NCBI RefSeq assembly: GCF_000189775.2
Contig: NC_015555.1
Span: forward strand, 1,561,001 to 1,625,000
Reading direction: 5' to 3'
From: Thermoanaerobacterium xylanolyticum LX-11
GTDB taxonomy: Bacteria; Bacillota; Thermoanaerobacteria; Thermoanaerobacterales; Thermoanaerobacteraceae
Length of the DNA: 64,000 nucleotides
Below are positions 19,210 to 28,509 of the stretch, one piece after another. Within the stretch, counting starts at the first letter, position 1; each line of letters starts with the position of its first letter. A program made the translations under genes and the position numbers. The notes beneath the pieces were generated by a model. That model saw only the letters and a program-made list of their open reading frames with translations, was not told the origin of the DNA and made no database searches.

Positions 19210-21482
19210 CAGTCCCCGATCATTTTTTTGACATGTATAAATGTACCATTGGTTTCAATGATAATAGCACCATCTTTGTCTGTCCTGAAAAGTTGTGATT
19301 TGCTTTTTAAATATTTTACTACTTCTCCATCTGGCTGTCCATAATTATTTTCACCTACCATTATCACGCTGATTTTAGGATTTACCTCGTCCACAAATTT
19401 TTTTTGCGACGACGTATTAGATCCATGATGTGGAACTTTCAATATATCTGAAGATATATTATCATCTAATAGCGCATTTTCCGCTTCTTTCTCTATATCT
19501 CCAGTGAATAAGATGCTTACATTTTTATATATCATTTTAAAAACCAGCGCATTATTATTTATGGGATTCTCAGAAATCACGTAAGAATCAGGGCTTAAAA
19601 CATCATATTTTATTCCAGATATCTCGACCCAATCACCTTTCGACAATTGAAAAACTGGTATTTGCTTTTTGCTGGCGATAGCCATTAATTTTTTGAAATT
19701 TTCACTATCCGCCACTTGTCTGCCAATAAATATTCTTTTCACATCTACATCGTTTAAAATCGACAATATGCCGCCTACATGATCATAATCTGTATGAGAT
19801 ATAAACACCGCATCCAACGATGTAGCATTCTTATAAAGCAAAAATGGCATCAATATATCTTGTCCAACATCAAAGGAAGAATTGCCGTATTCAGGTCTTC
19901 CTCCACCATCTATCAGTATGCTTTTGCCGTCTGGGGTCATTAAAAAGGTACTATCACCTTGTCCTACATCGAGAAAAGTTATTTCGAGGTTTTTAGGTGT
20001 CAATGAATTTACAGCAAACACTGCCATCAAAAGAAACAGCATTGTTGAAACAACACTAATTTTAATTTTTTTGCTGAGATTGCTTGTCAATAAAATCAGT
20101 ACAGCATAATAACATAACATCATGTAAACTGGCGGTTGGGATACGCTTATAGATGCATGCGGTATCTGTGAGAAAATCCTTGTAAGATACAAGGCGATCT
20201 CTACTACCGGTATATTTATAAGATTTAAAGGGATAGAAAGAGGCATATATATAAGACCTAAAATTGCAGACAAAAATCCCAACACTACAGCAACGCTTAC
20301 AATCGGTACAATCAATATATTTGGCAATAGTGAAATAATCGAAAAACTGTGAAAAAAGTATATAATAATAGGAATCGTGCCAATTTGTGCAGCTAAAGTG
20401 ACAGAAAGCACTTCTTTGATTTTTTCACTTTTTAACTTTATTATACCTTTTATTGGCTTATACAAAAGCAAAATAGACAATGTCGCTATAAATGATAGCT
20501 GAAACCCAATGTCAAATAACATCAAAGGATTGAAAAAGAGTATCATAGTTGCTGCAAAAGACATGGCATTAATTGGATTATTCTCTCTTCCGATGAACAT
20601 AGCAATTAAAGCCATACAAGCCATTATGACGGCTCTTACGGCTGATGATGGCGCACCTGTCATAACAGTGTATATTAAAAGCAGTGGAACTATGATAAAT
20701 GGAGAATATCTCCTAATGTGTAAAATATTCAAGACGAACATCATAAATAAAGTCAATATTCCAAAGTTAAATCCTGATACTGCAATTATATGTGTAAGTC
20801 CTGTAACTCTAAAAGAATTAAGTACATCTTCTTCAATATTGTATTGACCCAGTATGACAGAGGAGATAAAATCAGCATCGTTTTTTGGCATCGAATTAAA
20901 AAAAATCTGCGTTATTCTCTCCCTTGTCCTTCTAACGACTTTATCCGCATAGTTGTCTGCATTGCTTTTTATAATTCGTACAGAATAACCATTTACATTT
21001 ATCAAAGCTGTAATGCCGCTTTTTTTAAGATAAAGCCTATAATCAAATCCACCAGGATTTCTCTTGCCTTGAGGCAGCTCTACTATTCCTCTTACCTCGA
21101 TTAAATCACCTTCTTTGGGATAAATACCACCGTACTGCGTTATCAAAATCTTATCTTTGTTTTTAGGGCTTAACACGTATTTTGCAAATCCATCTTTTAA
21201 AATGATATTTGAAACAACCCCATTAAATGAAACCAGTCTGTTGCTTAAATTATCGTACACACCTTTTGAGTACAAAGCATTTTCTCCCACCGTCAATCCC
21301 AAAACAAATACTGCCAGAAGCAATAAGTAAATGGCATTTTTTTTGGACAGATATATGTAAATGCCGGAAGACAGGACAACTAAAAATGCTAATAACAAAA
21401 ACACAACATTTATCTCAAGGAACCTGCTTATTATGATGCCTACAGATAATAATACTGCTATGTACAAAAATGGCTTATCCAT
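19209..21482 (-). CDS. comEC: DNA internalization competence protein ComEC/Rec2
   Basis: Inner-membrane channel and nuclease-like protein for single-strand DNA uptake. N-terminal membrane segments, a DUF4131/OB-like part (residues ~25-170), the Competence domain with many helices (THIIAVSGFNFGILTLF, PSSAVRAVIMACMALI), and a C-terminal metallo-beta-lactamase domain with DVGQGDSTF, SHTDYDHVGG, VPHHGSNTSS. 757 aa, full length and apparently intact. No clear SD precedes the ATG at 21482; it follows the MBL gene by 6 bases. comEA is elsewhere in the window (44.8-45.4 kb). Confidence 0.95.
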   Translation of the reverse strand: MDKPFLYIAVLLSVGIIISRFLEINVVFLLLAFLVVLSSGIYIYLSKKNAIYLLLLAVFVLGLTVGENALYSKGVYDNLSNRLVSFNGVVSNIILKDGFAKYVLSPKNKDKILITQYGGIYPKEGDLIEVRGIVELPQGKRNPGGFDYRLYLKKSGITALINVNGYSVRIIKSNADNYADKVVRRTRERITQIFFNSMPKNDADFISSVILGQYNIEEDVLNSFRVTGLTHIIAVSGFNFGILTLFMMFVLNILHIRRYSPFIIVPLLLIYTVMTGAPSSAVRAVIMACMALIAMFIGRENNPINAMSFAATMILFFNPLMLFDIGFQLSFIATLSILLLYKPIKGIIKLKSEKIKEVLSVTLAAQIGTIPIIIYFFHSFSIISLLPNILIVPIVSVAVVLGFLSAILGLIYMPLSIPLNLINIPVVEIALYLTRIFSQIPHASISVSQPPVYMMLCYYAVLILLTSNLSKKIKISVVSTMLFLLMAVFAVNSLTPKNLEITFLDVGQGDSTFLMTPDGKSILIDGGGRPEYGNSSFDVGQDILMPFLLYKNATSLDAVFISHTDYDHVGGILSILNDVDVKRIFIGRQVADSENFKKLMAIASKKQIPVFQLSKGDWVEISGIKYDVLSPDSYVISENPINNNALVFKMIYKNVSILFTGDIEKEAENALLDDNISSDILKVPHHGSNTSSQKKFVDEVNPKISVIMVGENNYGQPDGEVVKYLKSKSQLFRTDKDGAIIIETNGTFIHVKKMIGD

Positions 21483-21487
21483 ATCAA

Positions 21488-22210
21488 TTATACGTAATAT
21501 ACTTCAAAAGGCTTGGCTATACTTGCATCATTTACCACTTCTGACACTTCTTTTTCATATTCTTCTATAGAGTTTTGTGGCCAAAGGTGTGTAACGACAA
21601 GCTTTTTGCAATGAGCAGATTTTGAAATTTTTGCTGCCTGTTTTGCAGTAAGGTGTGGCCCCTTTTCGCCGTTTAACAAATTGCCATCACATAAGAATAA
21701 GTCAGAATTACTTGCAAAAAAAACAAGTTGATCATTGTAGATTGTATCACTGCTAAAGACAAAGGTTTTATCTCCATTATTGAATTTTACAGCAAATGTT
21801 TTAACAGGATGGACCATTTCTTTAAATGTTATCGTAAAATTTTCAATATCAAGTTTCAATTCCTCATCTATGTGTTTGATTTTAAACACATCATTAAACC
21901 CTAATTCTTCAATAACTTTTGAAGGTTCATCTGGGCAATAGACGTTTACAGGTTCATTTATATAACCTTTTTTCATCATTATATCCAACGCATATCTTAA
22001 GACCAGCATATCTGCCATGTGGTCTGAATGCAAATGGGTTAATATTATGTATTTTAGGTCTTTTAAATCATGATACTTTTGGTATCTGCTGATGACACCG
22101 TTGCCACAATCTACAAGTACATTTACACCATTATCTTCCACCAAATAACCTGAACAAGCTCCATCTGGACCTGGATAAGGTCCATGTGAACCAAGAATTG
22201 TCAATTTCAC
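21488..22210 (-). CDS. MBL-fold metallohydrolase (RNase Z-like, YhfI-type)
   Basis: About 240 aa with metallo-beta-lactamase ligands THLHSDHMAD, a later SSDT, and VVTHLWP near the C-terminus, in the arrangement of RNase Z/arylsulfatase-like hydrolases. It lacks the long exosite arm of tRNase Z, so the substrate is unknown; B. subtilis YhfI is the nearest family I can name. GTG 22210 is chosen because AGGAG lies nine bases upstream; ATG 22219 abuts that SD. Confidence 0.78.
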   Translation of the reverse strand: MKLTILGSHGPYPGPDGACSGYLVEDNGVNVLVDCGNGVISRYQKYHDLKDLKYIILTHLHSDHMADMLVLRYALDIMMKKGYINEPVNVYCPDEPSKVIEELGFNDVFKIKHIDEELKLDIENFTITFKEMVHPVKTFAVKFNNGDKTFVFSSDTIYNDQLVFFASNSDLFLCDGNLLNGEKGPHLTAKQAAKISKSAHCKKLVVTHLWPQNSIEEYEKEVSEVVNDASIAKPFEVYYV

Positions 22211-22226
22211 TTTAATCATCTCCTAT

Positions 22227-22940
22227 CTAAATAGCAGGTAATCTTTTAATATATTCATAGAGGTCTTTATAATTTCCATGTTCAAATGTTGAAATGTCTT
22301 TTGATGTTCTGTTGATCAAAAACTCATCCAGTAGATATGTCTTAAAGCCAATAGTTCCAGCTATTACATCTTCATCAACATCATTGCCAATCATGATGCA
22401 ATTTTCAGGCACTTTTTGAAGCTTTTCTACGATTTCTTTATAATATTGTATGTATGGCTTGCAAAAATGCATATGCTCATAAGATGTGATAAAGCTAAAA
22501 TAATTACAGTCAATTCCGGCCCATCTCAATCTCTCTTTTATGGCTATATCTGGAAAGATCGGATTTGTAGCAAGTACAACGTCATATCCTTTATCAACCA
22601 GCAATTCTACACAGGCCTTAGCATACTCGTTTTTACATACATTTGCTCCAAGGTTCTTATAGTCATTTTCATAGAAATCAGTAAAAATCCTCATGATTTT
22701 ATCTTTTGGGTATTCCACTAACTTTAAAAACGAATCAAAAAAGGCTTCTTCATTTGTCTTACTGGGATCTAAATTGTTTATCATGTCCATACTAGCTGAA
22801 TAAAGAGCCTTTTGGAAATAATACTTGTCGAAATAATCTGAGATCTTATTTGAAATAGCTTCAAAATATTCCATAATCATCTTGTCCGTGTCAACAGGGA
22901 GCAAAGTGCCATCAAGGTCAAACATCACTGTATCAATCAT
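22227..22940 (-). CDS. HAD-superfamily phosphatase
   Basis: Haloacid dehalogenase-type hydrolase: motif I FDLDGTL with the nucleophile Asp and the acid/base Asp, motif II ATNP, motif III Lys in FCKPYIQYYKE, motif IV GNDVDEDV. The long helical cap between motifs I and II (residues ~20-110) is the C1 type. 237 aa. Substrate cannot be told from sequence; phosphoglycolate or nucleotide monophosphates are possible. It may be co-transcribed with the MBL gene, 8 bases apart. Confidence 0.85.
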   Translation of the reverse strand: MIDTVMFDLDGTLLPVDTDKMIMEYFEAISNKISDYFDKYYFQKALYSASMDMINNLDPSKTNEEAFFDSFLKLVEYPKDKIMRIFTDFYENDYKNLGANVCKNEYAKACVELLVDKGYDVVLATNPIFPDIAIKERLRWAGIDCNYFSFITSYEHMHFCKPYIQYYKEIVEKLQKVPENCIMIGNDVDEDVIAGTIGFKTYLLDEFLINRTSKDISTFEHGNYKDLYEYIKRLPAI

Positions 22941-22990
22941 ATTTCTTTCACCTCAATGCAATTCTCATATAAAATAATACATTTTTAAAA

Positions 22991-23019
22991 AGAAAAAAGC
23001 AAGGATATCTAACCTCGCT
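22991..23019 (-). terminator. terminator of the ECF transporter gene
   Basis: On the minus strand AGCGAGG / CCTTGCT (one G-T pair), 8-base loop, followed by TTTTTTCTTTTT. The stop codon of the ECF gene lies inside the stem. Confidence 0.85.
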
Positions 23020-23521
23020 TTATATCTTTAAAGTATTTAACTCTTGACAACGAAGCTACAAGCACAGAACCAATGATTACACTTCCTATTCCTTGAAGTA
23101 TATTTCCTGGCACATCAGCAAGAGCAGCTTTTGAACCGTACATAAAAGCACCACCAATATAATATCCAAGCACCATCCATGATGCAGCTAATACAAAAAC
23201 AGCCATTTGCACAATAAAACTTTTATCTTCCTTTTTCAATAAAACAGCCACAATGAGTCCTTCCAATCCTTTTATGACTAATGTCCATGGGGCCCATAAA
23301 GCATATCCTGAAAGAAGATCAGATAATGCTGAACCAATGCCTCCAGACACAAAGCCTGCAAAAGGTCCTAAAATAGTAGCCGAAAGAAAGATGAAAGAAT
23401 CGCCTATATTTATATATCCTTTCGTGTATGGCGTAGGGATTTGTATTACCATAGTACCAACAGCAATAAGAGCCGTCATAAGTGCGATGTAAACAAGTTT
23501 TTTTAAGCTATTTTCTTTCAC
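23009..23521 (-). CDS. ECF transporter S component (substrate-binding membrane subunit)
   Basis: 170-aa integral membrane protein with about six hydrophobic segments. The N-terminal helix LKKLVYIALMTALIAVGTM has the small-residue pattern by which S components contact EcfT. FIFLSATILGPFAGFVSGGIGSALSDLLSGY is typical of the ECF_trnsprt family (positions about 43-75). Substrate unknown; vitamin or vitamin precursor is likely. No EcfA/EcfT genes are next to it, so it should use a shared energising module. The start is GTG 23521 with GGGAGG upstream. It diverges from a MarR regulator, with a palindrome overlapping its promoter. Confidence 0.82.
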   Translation of the reverse strand: MKENSLKKLVYIALMTALIAVGTMVIQIPTPYTKGYINIGDSFIFLSATILGPFAGFVSGGIGSALSDLLSGYALWAPWTLVIKGLEGLIVAVLLKKEDKSFIVQMAVFVLAASWMVLGYYIGGAFMYGSKAALADVPGNILQGIGSVIIGSVLVASLSRVKYFKDIKRG

Positions 23522-23550
23522 ACTCTATACCTCCCATATTTTTTAAAATT

Positions 23551-23578
23551 ATTATAACATACAATTGTTATAATTCAA
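23551..23578 (-). promoter_or_regulatory. ECF gene promoter with overlapping palindrome
   Basis: On the minus strand TTGAAT (23578-23573), 16 bases, TATAAT (23556-23551). An inverted repeat ATTATAACA - 6 bases - TGTTATAAT (23551-23574) covers the -10 and the spacer, so a bound regulator would block transcription. The divergent MarR protein is the obvious candidate; this is inference. Confidence 0.6.
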
Positions 23579-23624
23579 TAAATACAATATACAAACAATT
23601 TATAATTTTTATAACATGAAACTT

Positions 23625-23653
23625 TTGACATTAGGAACAATGTGTAATATAAT
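23625..23653 (+). promoter_or_regulatory. sigma-A promoter of the marR-ABC operon
   Basis: Perfect consensus: TTGACA, 17-base spacer, TATAAT, 38 bases before the MarR start codon. Confidence 0.85.
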
Positions 23654-23691
23654 AATATTACGGTTTACGAAATATTAGGGAGGCTGATATA

Positions 23692-24132
23692 ATGGATGCC
23701 GAAATAAATTTATTAGAATATTTACTGCGGGAAATAAACCATAGAATGAATCTTGTGACCAGAAATTACTTAAGCAATAAAGAAATTACCATGTCTCGGT
23801 TTTGGGTCTTAAACAAATTAAGCCAAGATGAAGCAATAACTATGAAACAACTACAGTCGCAACTTTTACTGTCTTCCAGCACACTGACAGGGCTAATCGA
23901 CAATCTCGTTGCTGATGATTTGGTATATAGGTGGAGAGACGATAAGGACAGACGCCTTGTGTTTTTAAAGCTTACAGAAAAAGGTGCTGTGCTTCTAAAC
24001 GAAATTTTAGAATACCGCACAAAGATGCTAAAAAAAATAGTCGATATGTGTGGTGACAGCATAGACATTGGTACATTGAACAAAAATCTCAAAACACTAT
24101 TAAACGCATCAGATGATGCTGTAATATTTTAA
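23692..24132 (+). CDS. MarR-family transcriptional regulator
   Basis: 146 aa winged helix-turn-helix regulator. Recognition helix region ITMKQLQSQLLLSSSTLTGLIDNLVADDLV, then the wing YRWRDDKDRRLVFLKLTEKG with the conserved D-x-R-D/R pattern, flanked by dimerisation helices at both ends. It is the first gene of an operon with an ABC-2 exporter, so it probably represses that exporter and is released by its substrate. A promoter with perfect -35 and -10 precedes it; SD GGGAGG before ATG 23692. Confidence 0.92.
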   Translation: MDAEINLLEYLLREINHRMNLVTRNYLSNKEITMSRFWVLNKLSQDEAITMKQLQSQLLLSSSTLTGLIDNLVADDLVYRWRDDKDRRLVFLKLTEKGAVLLNEILEYRTKMLKKIVDMCGDSIDIGTLNKNLKTLLNASDDAVIF

Positions 24133-24154
24133 AAAATTTCAAGAAGGTGATTAT

Positions 24155-24955
24155 ATGGACTTCGCAATCGAAATAAAAAATTTAAAGAAAAGATTTAAAG
24201 ATTTTGAAGCAGTAGGTGGAATCACGTTTGACGTCAGAAAAGGAGAAATATTTGGCTTATTAGGTCCCAACGGTGCAGGAAAAACTACTACCATAAGAAT
24301 GATAACGACATTGATGCCACCTACTTCTGGCAAAATACTTGTTGCCGGTTTTGATGCAAAAAAATACAGTGCAACAATAAGAAGATACATTGGATATGTA
24401 CCACAAGCTCTTTCTGCAGACTCCACCTTAACTGGATATGAAAATATGCTATTTGTAGCTAAGCTTTTAAGGCTTAACAAAAAAGAAAGGGAAGAAAGAA
24501 TTGATTACATTCTTGACATTTTGAATTTGAATGATGCAAGAAACCGCTTAGTCAAGCAGTATTCAGGTGGAATGATAAGAAGATTGGAAATAGGCCAAGC
24601 CATAATACACAGACCTGAAGTCTTAATACTTGATGAACCGACAGTGGGACTTGATCCTGTAGCAAGGCAAAACGTTTGGAACGTAATAGATACTTTACGA
24701 AAAGAAACAGGTCTTACAATTTTAATTACTACCCATTACATGGAAGAAGCAGAAGCTATATGTGGAAGAATAGCAATAATGAACAGCGGCAAAATTGCTG
24801 CCTTAGGAACTCCTGGTGAATTAAAATCAAAAACCGGAAATCCAAATGCTACATTGGATGATGTATTTACATTTTTCACAGGAAATCAATTAGAGTCTGG
24901 AGGGAATTATCGTGAAACAAGTCAATTACGCAAAAGAATCCAAAGGTTCAGTTAA
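24155..24955 (+). CDS. ABC transporter ATP-binding protein (DrrA/ABC-2 exporter type)
   Basis: ATPase subunit of a drug- or lipid-type exporter. Walker A GPNGAGKTT (about residue 39), Q-loop VPQALSADSTLTG, signature YSGGMIRRLEIG, Walker B VLILDEPTVGLD, H-loop TTHYMEEAE. The signature's second half (GGMIRR) is the DrrA/NodI pattern. 266 aa; the last 14 codons overlap the permease gene (44 bases), so the two are translationally coupled. Confidence 0.94.
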   Translation: MDFAIEIKNLKKRFKDFEAVGGITFDVRKGEIFGLLGPNGAGKTTTIRMITTLMPPTSGKILVAGFDAKKYSATIRRYIGYVPQALSADSTLTGYENMLFVAKLLRLNKKEREERIDYILDILNLNDARNRLVKQYSGGMIRRLEIGQAIIHRPEVLILDEPTVGLDPVARQNVWNVIDTLRKETGLTILITTHYMEEAEAICGRIAIMNSGKIAALGTPGELKSKTGNPNATLDDVFTFFTGNQLESGGNYRETSQLRKRIQRFS

Positions 24956-25742
24956 GATGAATTCTCCTATAAAAATAGTTTTAGACTATATTTTGAATTC
25001 TTTTACAATCGCAGAAATAGAGATACGAAAGCTGAAACATGATCCAACTGAATTACTTACAAGAGCAGTCCAACCAGTTTTATGGCTTCTTATCTTTGGT
25101 CAGGCATTTTCCAGGATACGAGCTATACCTACAGGAAATGTCAACTATCAGACATTTATGGCTCCAGGCATTTTAGCCCAATCAATGATGTTCATATCTA
25201 TATTTTATGGTTTAAGCATAATTTGGGATAAAGATCAAGGAATACTTCAAAAGCTTATAGCAATGCCTGTTCCTCGAGCAGCTTTTGTCACAGGAAAAGC
25301 CTTTGGAGCAGGAGTCAGAGCAATAAGCCAAGTAATAATAATATTATTTTTAGCGTTTTTGCTAAGACTCGACATAAAGTGGAGCATTTTAAATGTAATA
25401 ATGAGCATATTGACAATTGTTTTAGGCGCTGCATTTTTTTCTTCTTTGTCAATGGCTTTAGCAGCCATAGTAAAAAGCAGGGAAAGATTTATGGGTATAG
25501 GACAGGTTATAACGATGCCATTGTTTTTTGCCAGCAATGCAATCTATCCAATACAAATAATGCCACATTGGCTTCAAATAGTAGCAAGAATCAATCCTTT
25601 AAGTTATGTTGTTGAACTTTTGCGAGGATATCTAATAAATGGCAGTGTATCACAAGCAGGCTTTTCATGGATGATACTTATAGCTGCTACTGTCATAATT
25701 CAGATAATATCAGCAATTTTATATCCCCACATAGTAACATAA
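24912..25742 (+). CDS. ABC-2 type permease
   Basis: Membrane partner of the preceding ATPase. A cytoplasmic N-terminal stretch is followed by six membrane segments typical of DrrB/NodJ proteins. ABC-2 markers are QPVLWLLIFGQAFSRI, MAPGILAQSMMFIS and the C-terminal FASNAIYPIQIMPHWLQIVARINPLSYVVELLRG region (residues about 200-233). The start is GTG 24912 with GGAGGG eight bases upstream, inside the ATPase gene. 276 aa. Substrate unknown; the MarR neighbour suggests a toxic compound. Confidence 0.92.
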   Translation: MKQVNYAKESKGSVKMNSPIKIVLDYILNSFTIAEIEIRKLKHDPTELLTRAVQPVLWLLIFGQAFSRIRAIPTGNVNYQTFMAPGILAQSMMFISIFYGLSIIWDKDQGILQKLIAMPVPRAAFVTGKAFGAGVRAISQVIIILFLAFLLRLDIKWSILNVIMSILTIVLGAAFFSSLSMALAAIVKSRERFMGIGQVITMPLFFASNAIYPIQIMPHWLQIVARINPLSYVVELLRGYLINGSVSQAGFSWMILIAATVIIQIISAILYPHIVT

Positions 25743-25819
25743 AACCGCTTTACATTTGATATACCATGGTAGAGTAGCAAATGCTACTCCATCATGCAGT
25801 ATGTCGTGCAAAGCGGTTT
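25742..25819. terminator. large two-tier hairpin between convergent genes
   Basis: Outer arms AAACCGCTTT (25742-25751) and AAAGCGGTTT (25810-25819) enclose a second perfect hairpin GAGTAGCA-AA-TGCTACTC (25772-25789). It fills the whole gap between the permease stop and the P-type ATPase stop. T-tracts are weak on both sides. Probably a bidirectional terminator, although its size is unusual. Confidence 0.6.
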
Positions 25820-25823
25820 AAAT

Positions 25824-28433
25824 TTACCTATTTTTGAAAAATGTAGCTTTTACTATTTCCATAATTACTAAAGGCAATAATGACAGCATAATTACTACAT
25901 CCCAATCGTATATGTTTATATTTTTTATGTCAAATACTGTATTTAAAGGAGTTAATATGACTACAAGTTGAAGGAATATGGAAACCAATAGTGCAAGCAC
26001 CATGTATTTATTTTTAAATAAGCCCACCTTAAAAACTGATTTAATTGATCTTGCATTCATCGCTTGTGAAAGCTGTGAAAAAGTCAAAACAGCAAATGCC
26101 ATAGTTCTTGCATTAGTGAGGTTTTCTCTAAGTCCCATCAAGAATGCTATAAAAGATACCAAACCTATCATGATGCCTTCGATTGGTATTCTGTACATAA
26201 GTCCATCTGAAAAGATGTTTTCATCTTTTGGCCTTGGTTTTTTGGACATTATATCTTTTTCAGCAGGTTCCACGCCTAAAGCAAGAGCAGGTAGGCTATC
26301 TGTTACTAAATTCACCCACAATATATGGATAGGTTTGAGAGGCATTGGCATACCAGCTAATGTAGCAACCAAGAGAACGAGTATTTCGCCAATATTGCAT
26401 GATAAAAGGTAATGTATAGATTTTTTTATATTCTCGTAAATGGTCCTTCCTTCTTCTACAGCAGCCACAATAGTTGCAAAATTATCATCTGTAAGCACCA
26501 TATCAGCAGAATCTTTTGCTACGTCTGTACCTGTAATACCCATTGCAGCACCTATATCAGCCTGCTTTAACGCAGGTGCATCATTTACACCGTCGCCAGT
26601 CATAGCTACCACCGCATTGTTTTTCTGCCAAGCTTTTACTATCCTCATCTTATGCTCCGGAGAAACTCTTGCATACACTGATATGCTTTTTACCTTTTCG
26701 TAAAGCTCATCGTCTGTCATGGCTTCTAACTCTCTGCCATCTACAGACATATCATCTTTATCTAAAATGCCTAAATCTCTTGCAATAGCTACAGCAGTAA
26801 TCTTATGATCACCTGTTATCATAACAGGTTTTATGCCAGCATTTTTGCATATTCTAACAGAATCTCTCACTTCATCTCTCGGCGGATCTATCATTCCTAA
26901 AAGTCCAACAAATACAAGATCTTTCTCCACATCAAGGCTTTCTAACCTATCTGGCACACTATCAATATCTTTAAAAGATATAGCCAAAACTCTTAAAGCA
27001 TCTTTCCCCATATTCTCATTTTCAATTTTAATCTTTGCTTTATCGTCATCGCTCAATTCTAATATTTTGCCATCTTTTAATATGTATCTACACCTTTCGA
27101 TGACACTGTCAAATGCTCCTTTTGTTATGACTTTATAATTTTTATCATTTGATTTGTGGATGGTAGTCATCATTTTTCGATCAGAATCAAATGGGATTTC
27201 GGCAACTCGCGGAAATTCTCTTTCTAATTCCGATTTTTTGGATACATATTTTTCATATGCTGATACTATAGCGACTTCAGTTGGATCTCCAAAGCTTTTA
27301 CCCGATTCATCAATAAATGCATCTGTGCAAAGTACCCCCTGCTCCAAAATAAATCCTGCCTTGCTGTCATATCCTTTAGTTAAGTCTATCTCTTTAAAAT
27401 TAACAAAAACTTTCACTATTGTCATCTTATTCTGAGTCAAAGTACCTGTCTTATCAGAACATATCACGTTTGCACTGCCTAATGTCTCCACTGCAGGAAG
27501 TCTTCTTAATATAGCATTTCTCTTTATCATCTTCTGTACGCCTAATGCTAAAGTAATAGTTACTATTGCTGGCAGTCCTTCAGGAATTGCAGCAACAGCA
27601 AGGCTTACAGATGTCATAAACATGTCAAATACCGGCCTTTTTTCCATAACACCTATCCCAAATATTATGCCACAAATGATAAGTGCTCCTATACCCAGAT
27701 ATTTCCCCAGTTGCTCTAACTTTATCTGGAGAGGCGTCATCGTCGTCTCATCATCGTCTAACATCTTCGCTATTTTTCCCATCTCTGTGCTCATACCTGT
27801 CTCAGTAACCACAAATGATCCTCTTCCATAAGTTACAACTGTACCTGTGTACACCATGTTGTGCCTATCGCCAATATTGAGATTTTTGTCTTTTAACTTG
27901 CCAGAAGTCTTTTCTGACGGAACAGATTCACCTGTAAGAGCTGACTCATCTATCTTCAAATTTGCAGACTCTATTATCCTTCCATCAGCAGGCACAAAAT
28001 TTCCTGCTTCTAAAAACACTATATCACCTGGAACAATATACTGTGACTCTATCTCTACAACTTTTCCATCCCTTAATACGCGGGACACTGGTGCAGATAA
28101 TTTTTTAAGTGTTTCGAGAGACTTCTCAGCATTATTTTCTTGTATCATCCCTAAAAAAGCATTCAACAAGATTATGAATAAAATTATTACTGCATCTGTA
28201 ATTTCACCCAAAAAAAATGAAACAATAGATGCAATTATCAAAATAATCACCATGAAATCTTTAAATTGGTCCAAAAACATAGACAAAATGGTTCGTTTTT
28301 TCTTTTCACTTAAAATGTTGGCACCATACTTTTCTAACCTCTCTTTAGCATCTTTTGATGAAAGCCCCTCCTCAGCATCTGTATCTAACTCGTTTAAAAC
28401 TTCTTCTACGTCATAAATCCAGCTTTCCTTCAT
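25824..28433 (-). CDS. P-type cation ATPase (P2A, Ca2+/Mn2+ type), probable Mn2+ exporter
   Basis: 869-aa P2A-type ATPase with full cation-ATPase N-domain, actuator TGES (177-180), M4 IPEGLP (284-289), phosphorylation site CSDKTGTLT with Asp327, MITGDHKITA, TGDGVNDAPALKQADIGAAMG and M6 NLVTDSLPALALG. The family covers Ca2+ pumps of SERCA/PMCA/PMR1 type. A yybP-ykoY riboswitch directly upstream implies induction by Mn2+ and hence Mn2+ (perhaps also Ca2+) export across the plasma membrane, as for Lactococcus YoaB. The cation is inference. ATG 28433 with AGGAGGAATAAG. Confidence 0.92.
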   Translation of the reverse strand: MKESWIYDVEEVLNELDTDAEEGLSSKDAKERLEKYGANILSEKKKRTILSMFLDQFKDFMVIILIIASIVSFFLGEITDAVIILFIILLNAFLGMIQENNAEKSLETLKKLSAPVSRVLRDGKVVEIESQYIVPGDIVFLEAGNFVPADGRIIESANLKIDESALTGESVPSEKTSGKLKDKNLNIGDRHNMVYTGTVVTYGRGSFVVTETGMSTEMGKIAKMLDDDETTMTPLQIKLEQLGKYLGIGALIICGIIFGIGVMEKRPVFDMFMTSVSLAVAAIPEGLPAIVTITLALGVQKMIKRNAILRRLPAVETLGSANVICSDKTGTLTQNKMTIVKVFVNFKEIDLTKGYDSKAGFILEQGVLCTDAFIDESGKSFGDPTEVAIVSAYEKYVSKKSELEREFPRVAEIPFDSDRKMMTTIHKSNDKNYKVITKGAFDSVIERCRYILKDGKILELSDDDKAKIKIENENMGKDALRVLAISFKDIDSVPDRLESLDVEKDLVFVGLLGMIDPPRDEVRDSVRICKNAGIKPVMITGDHKITAVAIARDLGILDKDDMSVDGRELEAMTDDELYEKVKSISVYARVSPEHKMRIVKAWQKNNAVVAMTGDGVNDAPALKQADIGAAMGITGTDVAKDSADMVLTDDNFATIVAAVEEGRTIYENIKKSIHYLLSCNIGEILVLLVATLAGMPMPLKPIHILWVNLVTDSLPALALGVEPAEKDIMSKKPRPKDENIFSDGLMYRIPIEGIMIGLVSFIAFLMGLRENLTNARTMAFAVLTFSQLSQAMNARSIKSVFKVGLFKNKYMVLALLVSIFLQLVVILTPLNTVFDIKNINIYDWDVVIMLSLLPLVIMEIVKATFFKNR

Positions 28434-28471
28434 CTTATTCCTCCTTGTTTTTTAATTTATGGTATAAATAA

Positions 28472-28509
28472 AGACCTTTATTTTGTATTATTCCACAAAA
28501 TAAAGGTCT
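28472..28509 (-). terminator. riboswitch-controlled terminator upstream of the P-type ATPase
   Basis: 15-bp perfect stem AGACCTTTATTTTGT / ACAAAATAAAGGTCT with an 8-base loop, followed by TTTATTTAT on the minus strand. Its 5' arm begins with GACCTTT, which is also the closing 3' strand of the riboswitch aptamer, so ligand binding and termination are mutually exclusive. Confidence 0.9.

Noticed and set aside
26752-28433. P-type ATPase as a K+ or heavy-metal (CPx) pump
   Set aside because: No CPx motif or N-terminal metal-binding CxxC; IPEGLP and NLVTDSLP place it in the Ca2+/Mn2+ P2A group.
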